Part shown: positions 9,043 through 15,987 of the stretch, one piece after another
How the letters are laid out: each line of letters starts with the position of its first letter
Position numbering within the stretch: the first letter of the stretch is position 1
DNA from: Spartobacteria bacterium LR76
Lineage (GTDB): Bacteria > Verrucomicrobiota > Verrucomicrobiia > Chthoniobacterales > Terrimicrobiaceae
Assembly (NCBI GenBank): GCA_003054655.1
Contig: QAYZ01000008.1
Coordinates: forward strand, 1 to 64,000
Direction: 5' to 3'
Length of the DNA: 64,000 nt
Program-made: the position numbers and the translations under genes
The notes under the pieces: model-generated
The model's input: only the letters and a program-made list of their open reading frames with translations
The model's database searches: none
Told to the model about the DNA's origin: nothing

Positions 9043-9184
9043 CTCCTCATCCTATCACCACACCTTCTCTCCGGGCAAACCCGTTGCCGATTGCCCGATT
9101 TCGCCCATTTCCATCCGATTTTCTGCGAAATATTAGAGAATCTTCTTTAAGACGAAAATATTCGGACGGATACTGGGGGAAAAT

Positions 9185-10300
9185 ATGAGTTCTCCCAATT
9201 CTCAAACCGCCCGTGCGGCGGTCTTGCTCGGTCCGCAATCGATTGAAGTGCGCGAATTTCCCATCCCGGCTCTGCGCGAGGGCGAAATCCTTGTCCAGGT
9301 CGAGGGATGCGGCATCTGCGGCACCGACGTGCATGAGTACAAGCGCGACCCGTTCGGCCTTATCCCGGTGGTTCTCGGCCATGAGGGCACCGGCAAGATC
9401 GTCGCCCTCGGCGAAAATGTCGCGCCCGACACGACCGGCAAGACGCTTTCCGTCGGCGACAGCATCGTCACTTCCGTGCTCGTGCCGGAGGACTGCCCGT
9501 TCACCAAGGACTTCCCGCATCGCTCGAATCTCAGCGACTCCCTGGGAGTTTACGGTCTCTTTCCCGATAGCCCGGACTACCACCTGAACGGCTTCTTCGC
9601 CTCGCATCTCGTCGTGCGCGCAGGATCGACGGTGTTTCAGGTCAATGGCATGAGTCTCAAGCAGCGCATCCTCATCGAGCCGATGGCCGTGACAGTTCAC
9701 GCCCTCGAGCGAGCCAAGACAACCGGACTGATGAATTTCGCGAGCACCGTCGTCGTGCAGGGCTGCGGCCCGATCGGCCTCATGATGATCGCCACCCTGT
9801 ACGCCTATGGCATCTCTGACATCATCGCCGTGGATGCGGTACCGCAGCGGCTGGAATTCGCCAAAAAGATGGGCGCGGCCACCACGCTCAACGTCAAGGA
9901 ACTCGGCACGGAAGGAACACTGGCCGCCATTCGCGGAGCCACCAAGGGCCGCGGGGCGGATTTCGCCTTCCAGTGTACCGGCGTCCCCGCCGCCGCAGCG
10001 CAGATCTGGAAATTCGTCCGCCGGGGCGGCGGTCTGTGCGAGGTCGGGTTCTTCATGGACAACGGTGAGTGCTCGATCAACCCGCACGAGGACCTTTGCA
10101 AAAAAGAGATCACGGCCGTGGGTTCATGGGTCTATACCGCTCAGGAATACCCCATCGCCATCGCGATGATCCGCCATCTGGTGACCATCGGCATCCCGGT
10201 CGAAGATCTCGTCACCCACACCTTCCCGCTGGCTGAGATCAACCAGGCCATGGCAACCAACATCGCCCTGGAAGGCATCAAGATCGCGGTCGTCCCGTAG
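9185..10300 (+). CDS. Zinc-type medium-chain alcohol dehydrogenase
   Basis: NAD(P)-dependent MDR-family dehydrogenase of 371 residues. The catalytic zinc site is present (GCGICGTDVHEY with Cys and Asp/His, then VLGHEGTGKIV) and the Rossmann motif VVVQGCGPIGLMMI lies near residue 198. The lobe that usually holds four cysteines for structural zinc has only one Cys (PEDCPF), so the structural zinc is probably absent. The closest types are sorbitol/threonine dehydrogenase-like enzymes; the substrate is not predictable. A good Shine-Dalgarno GGGGGAA lies 5 bp before the ATG. It is a single gene with an AT-rich upstream region (about 9120-9180) that probably holds the promoter. Confidence 0.88.
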   Translation: MSSPNSQTARAAVLLGPQSIEVREFPIPALREGEILVQVEGCGICGTDVHEYKRDPFGLIPVVLGHEGTGKIVALGENVAPDTTGKTLSVGDSIVTSVLVPEDCPFTKDFPHRSNLSDSLGVYGLFPDSPDYHLNGFFASHLVVRAGSTVFQVNGMSLKQRILIEPMAVTVHALERAKTTGLMNFASTVVVQGCGPIGLMMIATLYAYGISDIIAVDAVPQRLEFAKKMGAATTLNVKELGTEGTLAAIRGATKGRGADFAFQCTGVPAAAAQIWKFVRRGGGLCEVGFFMDNGECSINPHEDLCKKEITAVGSWVYTAQEYPIAIAMIRHLVTIGIPVEDLVTHTFPLAEINQAMATNIALEGIKIAVVP

Positions 10301-10327
10301 CCTGGTTCGCCAAATCTTTCCGTGCTT

Positions 10328-10354
10328 CACCGGGCGGGACTCTGCCGCCCGGTG
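10328..10354. terminator. Hairpin between convergent adh and MFS genes
   Basis: A perfect 10-bp inverted repeat, CACCGGGCGG, 7-nt loop, CCGCCCGGTG, sits in the 79-bp gap between two convergent genes. It is strong enough to terminate from both sides, although no run of T follows on either strand, so Rho-independent activity is uncertain. Confidence 0.5.
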
Positions 10355-10379
10355 GAGGATTCCCGCGTGTTCCGCTTCC

Positions 10380-11648
10380 CTACTGCCGACCCACCAAACG
10401 CGCGCATGCGGAAGGCTTCGGCGGGGGGGTGAATCCGTATCGACTGTCTCTGGTTTTTACTGCTCGCACTCCCAGCGTGGCAATCGCGATCCCAAAGACG
10501 ATCACTCCGCAAAATGCCGCAGGGAGCCCGATATGGGCGGCGACAAACCCGACCACCGGAGGCCCCGCGAGAAAGCCAAAGTAGCCCGCCGTCGTCACGG
10601 TCGCGAGACTCGTCCCCGAGGCCTGTCCCTCGATGCGCCCGGCCGCACCAAAGATCACCGGAACCATGTTGGCCACGCCCAGACCGACGAGGGCGAACCC
10701 TGTGAGAGCGAACGGCCACGCCTGCCCGATCACGGCCAAGGCAATACCCCCAGCGGTGACGATACCGCTGAGCCGGAGGATTGCGACAGTGCCGAGGCGT
10801 GCGGTCACGATATCTCCGAGAAAGCGACCCAGCGCCATGCACAGCGCGAAAATCGCAAATCCCAGCGGCGCGGTGGAAATAGGAAGCCGGCTCACGGTCT
10901 CAGCGTAGACCGCGCTCCAATCGAGCATCACTCCTTCACTAAAGAGCGCGAGAAAGGCCAGCCCGCCCAGGAGCAGGAGCCGCACCCGGGAGGCTCCCGT
11001 CACGCTGCTCCGCACGCCTTCATCAATCGGTACCGGAGCCGGGTCGGGGAGCAGGCGACCAATGGTCCAGACGCCGAGCGCTAGCAAGAACACGCTCATC
11101 CCCGTCATCAATAGCGAATGCGAAAAACCGCCATGCATCAGCATGCTCAAGGAACACGCCGCAACAAGCCCGCCCAGGCTCCAGAACGCCTGAAAACTGG
11201 ACATGATCGGCTTCCGCATCGCATTCTCCACCACGATCGCCTGGGCATTGACTGATACGTCGAGCGCGCCCTTCCACACACCAAAGAAGAACGCCGATGC
11301 GAGGAGCACGGCATAGGAGGGGGCCCATGCCAGAGCCAGCAGCGTCGCGCTGAAAATCACCGCTGCCGGGTTGCATAGGCGATGGCTGCCCCAGCGCCCG
11401 ATCAAGCGTCCGGCCACCGGCATCGACACCATTGCCCCGGCAACCAGGGCAAACAGCACCCAGCTCAGTCCCCCCTCGGTCAGGGAAAAGGATCGCTTGA
11501 ATGCGGGAATCAACGCCGCCCATGTGCCGAAGGTCAACCCATCGACGAGAAAGAGAACCGAGGCCGCCACTCGGGCCTGGCGCAATCGCGCCTCAGACGC
11601 CGGAGGCGGTATTTGCAAGCGCGGATCACACTCGATATCCAGATGCAT
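10380..11648 (-). CDS. MFS transporter (YbjJ-like)
   Basis: A 422-residue inner-membrane transporter with about 12 hydrophobic helices. Seen: an N-terminal hydrophilic stretch of about 25 residues, a first helix with DGLTFGTWAALIPAFK, and the loop-2-3 MFS motif in GRLIGRWGSHR. This pattern resembles the YbjJ group of predicted efflux proteins; the substrate is unknown. It is divergently transcribed from a LysR-type regulator 71 bp away, which suggests that the regulator controls it and that the transported compound or a relative is the inducer. Converges on the dehydrogenase gene. Confidence 0.87.
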   Translation of the reverse strand: MHLDIECDPRLQIPPPASEARLRQARVAASVLFLVDGLTFGTWAALIPAFKRSFSLTEGGLSWVLFALVAGAMVSMPVAGRLIGRWGSHRLCNPAAVIFSATLLALAWAPSYAVLLASAFFFGVWKGALDVSVNAQAIVVENAMRKPIMSSFQAFWSLGGLVAACSLSMLMHGGFSHSLLMTGMSVFLLALGVWTIGRLLPDPAPVPIDEGVRSSVTGASRVRLLLLGGLAFLALFSEGVMLDWSAVYAETVSRLPISTAPLGFAIFALCMALGRFLGDIVTARLGTVAILRLSGIVTAGGIALAVIGQAWPFALTGFALVGLGVANMVPVIFGAAGRIEGQASGTSLATVTTAGYFGFLAGPPVVGFVAAHIGLPAAFCGVIVFGIAIATLGVRAVKTRDSRYGFTPPPKPSACARLVGRQ

Positions 11649-11685
11649 GCCGCCATCATCGCAGCATCTGCCCTGATGAATCCAA

Positions 11686-11708
11686 TGGTGATTTTCTATC
11701 CTGGTGAT
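11686..11708. promoter_or_regulatory. TGGTGAT direct repeats in the MFS/LysR divergent promoter
   Basis: Within the 71-bp divergent region two TGGTGAT units start 16 bp apart (11686 and 11702), upstream of the LysR ATG. Roughly one-and-a-half helical turns between units would suit a LysR tetramer, but the classical T-N11-A box is not obvious. This is a candidate operator only. Confidence 0.25.
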
Positions 11709-11719
11709 AAGTTTTTTGC

Positions 11720-12607
11720 ATGGAACTCCGGGAGATTCGCTCCTTTGTCATCCTGGCCGAGCAACTGCATTTCGGAAACGCCGCCCGGCTTCTGAATCTC
11801 ACTCAACCCGCGCTCACGCGGCAAATCCACAAGCTGGAGGAGGAACTCGGCGGCGAATTGCTCTCCCGGGGCAGGCACGGGGCTCGCCTCACCGCCATGG
11901 GCGACACTTTTCTCACCAAGGCGCGCCTGCTGCTCGCCGACGCCGACGAACTGGTCAAGTCCAGTCGGCTGATCGCAAAAGGCGAGGCGGGCCGCCTACG
12001 CATCGGGTTTGGATTTCACACGCTGGATCTTGTGTCCCGGGCGATCGTCCGTTTGCGCAAGGCCCAGCCTCTCGTCGTCGTGACCCTGCGTGACATGTCG
12101 ACCTCGGAGCAGATCGACGATCTCATCGCAGGGAAAATCGACATGGGCTTTATCCGGTCGTCGAAAGTTCCCGGTCTGAAGATGCAGCAACTTCTTACGG
12201 ATCGGCTCATTCTGGCGGTCGGGGAGGGGATGGTTTTCCCGAAAGATTTCGGCCTAGGCGATCTGCGCGACCAACCCTTCGTCTTCATTTCGCGGGAAAA
12301 ATCACCAACGCTGCACCGGCACGCTCTGGATCTCTGCGCCCGGTACGGCTTTCATCCCCGCATCGTTCAGGAGGTGCCGGAAATCACCACGGTTCTCGGT
12401 TTGGTCCGGGCGGGACTCGGCGTCTCCATGATTCCGGAGTCTTTTGCCCAAAACCGCTACAACGGAGTCCGCTTTCGTCACATTTCCGACCCGCAGGCCG
12501 AGTGGCCCGTTGTCGCCGCCTGGAGAAAGCAGGACTCCAATCCGCTGATCACCTGCTTTCTCGACCTTCTGAAGCGCGAGGCACGAGCAACGGACGTCCG
12601 GCGGTAA
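11720..12607 (+). CDS. LysR-family transcriptional regulator
   Basis: 295 residues. The N-terminal winged helix-turn-helix is clear (MELREIRSFVILAEQLHFG, then AARLLNLTQPALTRQIHKLE at about 20-40), followed by a periplasmic-binding-like effector domain from about residue 90 (GRLRIGFGF onward). LysR regulators usually act on a divergent target and on themselves; here the divergent neighbour is the MFS transporter, the most likely target. The ligand cannot be inferred. The effector domain looks most like the aromatic/chlorocatechol-responsive subgroup, a weak impression only. Confidence 0.93.
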   Translation: MELREIRSFVILAEQLHFGNAARLLNLTQPALTRQIHKLEEELGGELLSRGRHGARLTAMGDTFLTKARLLLADADELVKSSRLIAKGEAGRLRIGFGFHTLDLVSRAIVRLRKAQPLVVVTLRDMSTSEQIDDLIAGKIDMGFIRSSKVPGLKMQQLLTDRLILAVGEGMVFPKDFGLGDLRDQPFVFISREKSPTLHRHALDLCARYGFHPRIVQEVPEITTVLGLVRAGLGVSMIPESFAQNRYNGVRFRHISDPQAEWPVVAAWRKQDSNPLITCFLDLLKREARATDVRR

Positions 12608-12634
12608 TTTCTTCAACCCCCACTCGGCGTCCTC

Positions 12635-12856
12635 TTAGGGCGACGGAGTGGTAAGCGGTGTCGGGCTCGGAGTCGTTGCCGGGAGCACCGGGACTGGAGT
12701 CATTCCCGGTACCGTACCCGTAGGCATGGTGGGATCGCTCATCATTACAGGCGGGGGAGTCGGGGACTCTGCCCCGGGGGGAGTCGGAGGTACTGGCGGC
12801 GGCCCACAGGCTGTGAGCAGCGCCGCCGCCCCAATCATGGTGGCTAACGTTTTCAT
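12635..12856 (-). CDS. Small proline-rich lipoprotein
   Basis: A 73-residue protein. The ATG at 12856 gives a clean lipoprotein signal, MKTLATMIGAAALLTAC, with lipobox LTAC; a longer frame reading upstream lacks any signal logic, so I reject that start. The mature part is about 55 residues almost wholly of Pro, Thr, Ser and Val with no globular domain, resembling a flexible envelope tether and similar in composition to the Pro/Thr linker of the large TPR protein. It stands alone, convergent with the LysR gene. Confidence 0.6.
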   Translation of the reverse strand: MKTLATMIGAAALLTACGPPPVPPTPPGAESPTPPPVMMSDPTMPTGTVPGMTPVPVLPATTPSPTPLTTPSP

Positions 12857-12976
12857 CTTAACCGGGAATCGTTTCTCAAACCTCGGATTGCCCTCATACT
12901 CGTCCCCTAGAAAGTCGTCAGGCACAGGCTCGCGTTCCGGGAACAAGTCTCGCCAAGGGAAATCTCTCAGCTCTCG

Positions 12977-13912
12977 TCAAACCTTCGCCGTCCAGCCGTA
13001 GGGGGTGTAGTTCCAGCGGATGGTGTTGTCGGCAATCTCGAGCAGACCGAAGCCGAAATCGGTCTGGAGGTTGGGGCCTTTCCACCATCCGGCGCAAACG
13101 GCTCCGCCCTGGATGAAATGCCGCCCGGCCCAGTCAATATGCTCGTCGCTGTGCAGATGGCCCTGCAGGACGACGGGCAGCCGGTGATCGCGGAAGAGGT
13201 CGAGGACTTCGTTGGCGTTTTCCACCACGAGGTTGTTTTTCAGCGCGGCAGTCGGGTTTTCCTTGGCCTGGAGGAAGGTGGAACGGAACGGGATATGCGT
13301 GAGCAGGATGATGGGCTGCTCTTTCGGAATGCGCGAGAGCTCATCGGCAATCCATGCCTTTTGGACGGGGGAGATGTAGCCGCGATAAATCTGAGGTCCT
13401 GGAATGACCTCGACGGAATCCAGGATCATCACGCGATAGTCGCCCACATCGACGGTGCGATACGGCTCAACGATACCCAGACGCCGCATGGCGAGCTCAC
13501 GCGGATTTGCCGCCGGGTTCGGCGGGTCGGAAATTCCCGCGAGATCGTGATTGCCCAAGGCATGCTCGACCGGGCGGGCCAGCGCTTTAAGAAAGCCATC
13601 GTAAATATCGAACAGCGGTTCGCAGTCGTTGGCCGGGGCGCGGAGGCCGGTATTAATGACATCCCCGCCGCAGAGAACGATGTCGGCGGGGATGGGTTTC
13701 ATAGCCTCGGCTGCCTTCGCAAGCGCCTCGGGCGCACTGAGATCCGGTCGGCAATGGACGTCGGTATAGTAGAGGATGCGCAGGGGCGGGAGTTTTTCCG
13801 GCACGGCGGCGGACCAGACGGGCCGCAACCCGGCGGCGAGCGCGGCGGCACCCAGCCCCTTGAGAAATCGCCTGCGAGGCAGACCGGTGAGGGGGCGGGA
13901 AGGCTCATTCAT
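12977..13912 (-). CDS. Tat-exported calcineurin-like metallophosphoesterase
   Basis: 311 residues. The N-terminus holds a twin-arginine signal (RRRFLKG at residues 13-19, then a hydrophobic stretch), so the enzyme is probably exported folded with its metals. The five metallophosphoesterase blocks are visible in order: YYTDVH, CGGDV, LGNHDLAG, LLTHIPF and GHLHSDE, giving a full two-metal site. It is probably a phosphodiesterase or phosphatase acting outside the cytoplasm; the substrate is unknown. Transcribed divergently from lpd with about 98 bp between starts. No companion gene suggests a pathway. Confidence 0.88.
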   Translation of the reverse strand: MNEPSRPLTGLPRRRFLKGLGAAALAAGLRPVWSAAVPEKLPPLRILYYTDVHCRPDLSAPEALAKAAEAMKPIPADIVLCGGDVINTGLRAPANDCEPLFDIYDGFLKALARPVEHALGNHDLAGISDPPNPAANPRELAMRRLGIVEPYRTVDVGDYRVMILDSVEVIPGPQIYRGYISPVQKAWIADELSRIPKEQPIILLTHIPFRSTFLQAKENPTAALKNNLVVENANEVLDLFRDHRLPVVLQGHLHSDEHIDWAGRHFIQGGAVCAGWWKGPNLQTDFGFGLLEIADNTIRWNYTPYGWTAKV

Positions 13913-13972
13913 AACCCGTGCGGCATCCTACAAAAACCGGGCGGATTCGGGCAAGGTTCTCCCCCAACGGGA

Positions 13973-13999
13973 TTGCAATACCGACAGTTCTGCTATCTT
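13973..13999 (+). promoter_or_regulatory. Candidate promoter of lpd
   Basis: TTGCAA and an extended -10 TGCTATCTT are separated by 15 bp upstream of lpd. The -10 ends 11 bp before the ATG and no Shine-Dalgarno sequence precedes the ATG, which would fit a leaderless or nearly leaderless transcript. The short spacer makes this tentative. Confidence 0.3.
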
Positions 14000-14010
14000 C
14001 TCAACTTGTT

Positions 14011-15387
14011 ATGGCCGATTATGACTTAATAGTGGTGGGCGGTGGTCCTGCCGGGTATGTGGGCGCGATCCGCGCTGCACAATTGGGCAAAAAGGTGGCT
14101 TGTGTCGAAATGGATCGCGCGGGCGGCACCTGTTTGAACTGGGGCTGCATTCCGACCAAGTCGTTGCTGAAGAACGCCGAAGTCTATCAGCAGCTCAAAA
14201 ACCACGGCTCGGAATTTGGCATCAAGATCGAGGGCCTTTCCTACGAGTGGGACAAGATCATCGGTCGCAGCCGCAAGGTGGCTGACCGCCTCGCCGGCGG
14301 CATCGAGATGCTCTTCAAGAAGAACAAGGTCGACTACATCCGCGGCGAAGCGGCGATCCCGAAGGCGGGCGTGGTGGAAGTCACGGACAAGGACGGCAAG
14401 AAGTCCGAGCACAAGGCCGCCAAGATCCTCGTGGCCACGGGTGTCGTCACCCGCGAGCTGCCCGGTTTCCCCTTCAACGGCAAGTCCGTCATCGGCAGCA
14501 AGCAGGCGCTCGTCATAGCCGAGCAGCCGAAGGAAATCATCATCATCGGCGCCGGTGCGATCGGCATCGAGTTTGCCTATTTCTTCAACGCCTTTGGCTC
14601 AAAGGTGACTGTCGTCGAGATGCAGCCGAACATCCTCCCCGTCGAGGATACCGAGGTCAGCGTCACGCTCGAGAAGTCTCTCGCCAAACAGGGCATCAAA
14701 ATCCTTACGAGCACCAAGGTCGAAAAGACCGAGACGACCAACAAGGGCGTGCGCATCACCGTCTCCGGAAAAGCCACGGAGACACTGGAAGCCGACGTCG
14801 CCCTCGTGGCCATCGGCGTGAGCCCGCTGCTCCCGCAGGGACTCAAGGTCGATCTCGACCGCGGCTACATCAAGACAGACGACAACTACGAGACCAGCCT
14901 CAAGGGCGTCTACGCCGCCGGTGACATCATCGGGCCCCCGTGGCTCGCGCACGTCGCCAGCTACGAGGCCATCCAGGCGGTCGAGGGCATGTTTGGCGTG
15001 ACCAAGCCGAAGAAGGTGACCGTTTTCCCAGGTTGCACGTACTGCCATCCGCAGGTCGCCAGCGTCGGTCTCACCGAGCGCGCAGCCAAGGAAAAGGGCC
15101 TCAAGTTCAAGGTCGGCAAGTTCCCGTTCATGGCCAGCGGGAAGGCGCTCGCCGTGGGCGACTCCGAGGGTTTTGTGAAGCTCATCGTCGGTGAGCCGCA
15201 TGGGGAGATCCTCGGCGCGCACATCATCGGCGGCGACGCCACTGAGATGATCGCCGAGCTGGGTCTCGCCATCAACCTCGAGGCCACGATCGACGAGATC
15301 GGCGGCACGATTCACGCGCACCCGACCCTGAGCGAGTCCGTGATGGAGGCGTCCCACGCCGCCCACGGCCACGCCATCCATATCTAG
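14011..15387 (+). CDS. lpd: Dihydrolipoyl dehydrogenase
   Basis: The E3 flavoprotein that reoxidises dihydrolipoamide on 2-oxoacid dehydrogenases and the glycine cleavage system, passing electrons to NAD+. 458 residues from the ATG at 14011; a longer in-frame start at 13918 adds no family sequence. Seen: FAD motif VVGGGPAGYVGAIRAAQ, redox disulfide GGTCLNWGCIPTK (Cys41, Cys46), NAD-binding IIIGAGAIGIEFA, the second FAD motif YAAGDI, and the C-terminal catalytic HAHPTLSE. It is not with E1/E2 genes, so it probably serves several complexes. A lipoate ligase gene lies 2.7 kb downstream. Ends 3 bp from the convergent LOG gene. Confidence 0.96.
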   Translation: MADYDLIVVGGGPAGYVGAIRAAQLGKKVACVEMDRAGGTCLNWGCIPTKSLLKNAEVYQQLKNHGSEFGIKIEGLSYEWDKIIGRSRKVADRLAGGIEMLFKKNKVDYIRGEAAIPKAGVVEVTDKDGKKSEHKAAKILVATGVVTRELPGFPFNGKSVIGSKQALVIAEQPKEIIIIGAGAIGIEFAYFFNAFGSKVTVVEMQPNILPVEDTEVSVTLEKSLAKQGIKILTSTKVEKTETTNKGVRITVSGKATETLEADVALVAIGVSPLLPQGLKVDLDRGYIKTDDNYETSLKGVYAAGDIIGPPWLAHVASYEAIQAVEGMFGVTKPKKVTVFPGCTYCHPQVASVGLTERAAKEKGLKFKVGKFPFMASGKALAVGDSEGFVKLIVGEPHGEILGAHIIGGDATEMIAELGLAINLEATIDEIGGTIHAHPTLSESVMEASHAAHGHAIHI

Positions 15388-15390
15388 CCA

Positions 15391-15987
15391 TTACAACCCC
15401 GGGAGCGATCCATCGACACGGTGGATCGCCTTGGGAACCGGGACGAGGCGGGCATTCGCCAGCCTGTCCAGCAGCGGCAGACACTCTGTCTCCGCGATCA
15501 GCATGTCGCGATGCGAGGGGGATAAAAACCCCTCGCCGCAGGCATGATCGAGGAAGCTCACCAGGGGATCATAAAAGCCCCCGACATTGAGCAGCGCGAC
15601 CGGTTTGACCTGCAACCCCAGTTGCAGCCACGTATAAGCCTCGATCACTTCCTCCAGCGTGCCGATGCCTCCCGGCAGGGCGACAAAGGCATCCGCCAGC
15701 TCGGCCATGCGAGCCTTGCGCTCGTGCATGGTGTTGACGGGTATCAACTCCGTCAGGCCGCGATGCCCGCGCTCCTCCGCCACCATGGCGTAGGGAATCA
15801 CTCCGATCACCTTGCCACCAGCGGCGAGAGCGGCATCGGCCAGCAAGCCCATGAGCCCGACTCCTCCACCTCCGTAGACGATGGTGATGCCGCGCTGAGC
15901 GCAAAGGGTTCCCAGTTCCGTCGCCGCGGCGGCATAGGCATCAGAAACGCCGAAGCTCGATCCGCAGTAGACGCAAAGACTGGTCAC
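15391..15987 (-). CDS. LOG-family nucleotide 5'-monophosphate phosphoribohydrolase
   Basis: 198-residue Rossmann-like protein of the LOG (lysine decarboxylase-like, TIGR00730) family. Characterised members cleave AMP or cytokinin riboside monophosphates to ribose 5-phosphate and free base. Seen: CVYCGSSFG at the start, VYGGGGVGLMG, and the catalytic motif PGGIGTLEEV. It uses a GTG start that overlaps the ppk stop (GTGA), so the pair is cotranslated. Bacterial relatives are often annotated as lysine decarboxylase by mistake; there is no PLP site here. Its physiological substrate in this organism is unknown. Confidence 0.9.
   Translation of the reverse strand: MTSLCVYCGSSFGVSDAYAAAATELGTLCAQRGITIVYGGGGVGLMGLLADAALAAGGKVIGVIPYAMVAEERGHRGLTELIPVNTMHERKARMAELADAFVALPGGIGTLEEVIEAYTWLQLGLQVKPVALLNVGGFYDPLVSFLDHACGEGFLSPSHRDMLIAETECLPLLDRLANARLVPVPKAIHRVDGSLPGL

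Noticed and set aside
12620-12651. CCACTC..GAGTGG inverted repeat as a terminator for the LysR gene
   Set aside because: Only six base pairs before mismatches, partly inside the small lipoprotein gene, and no T-run.
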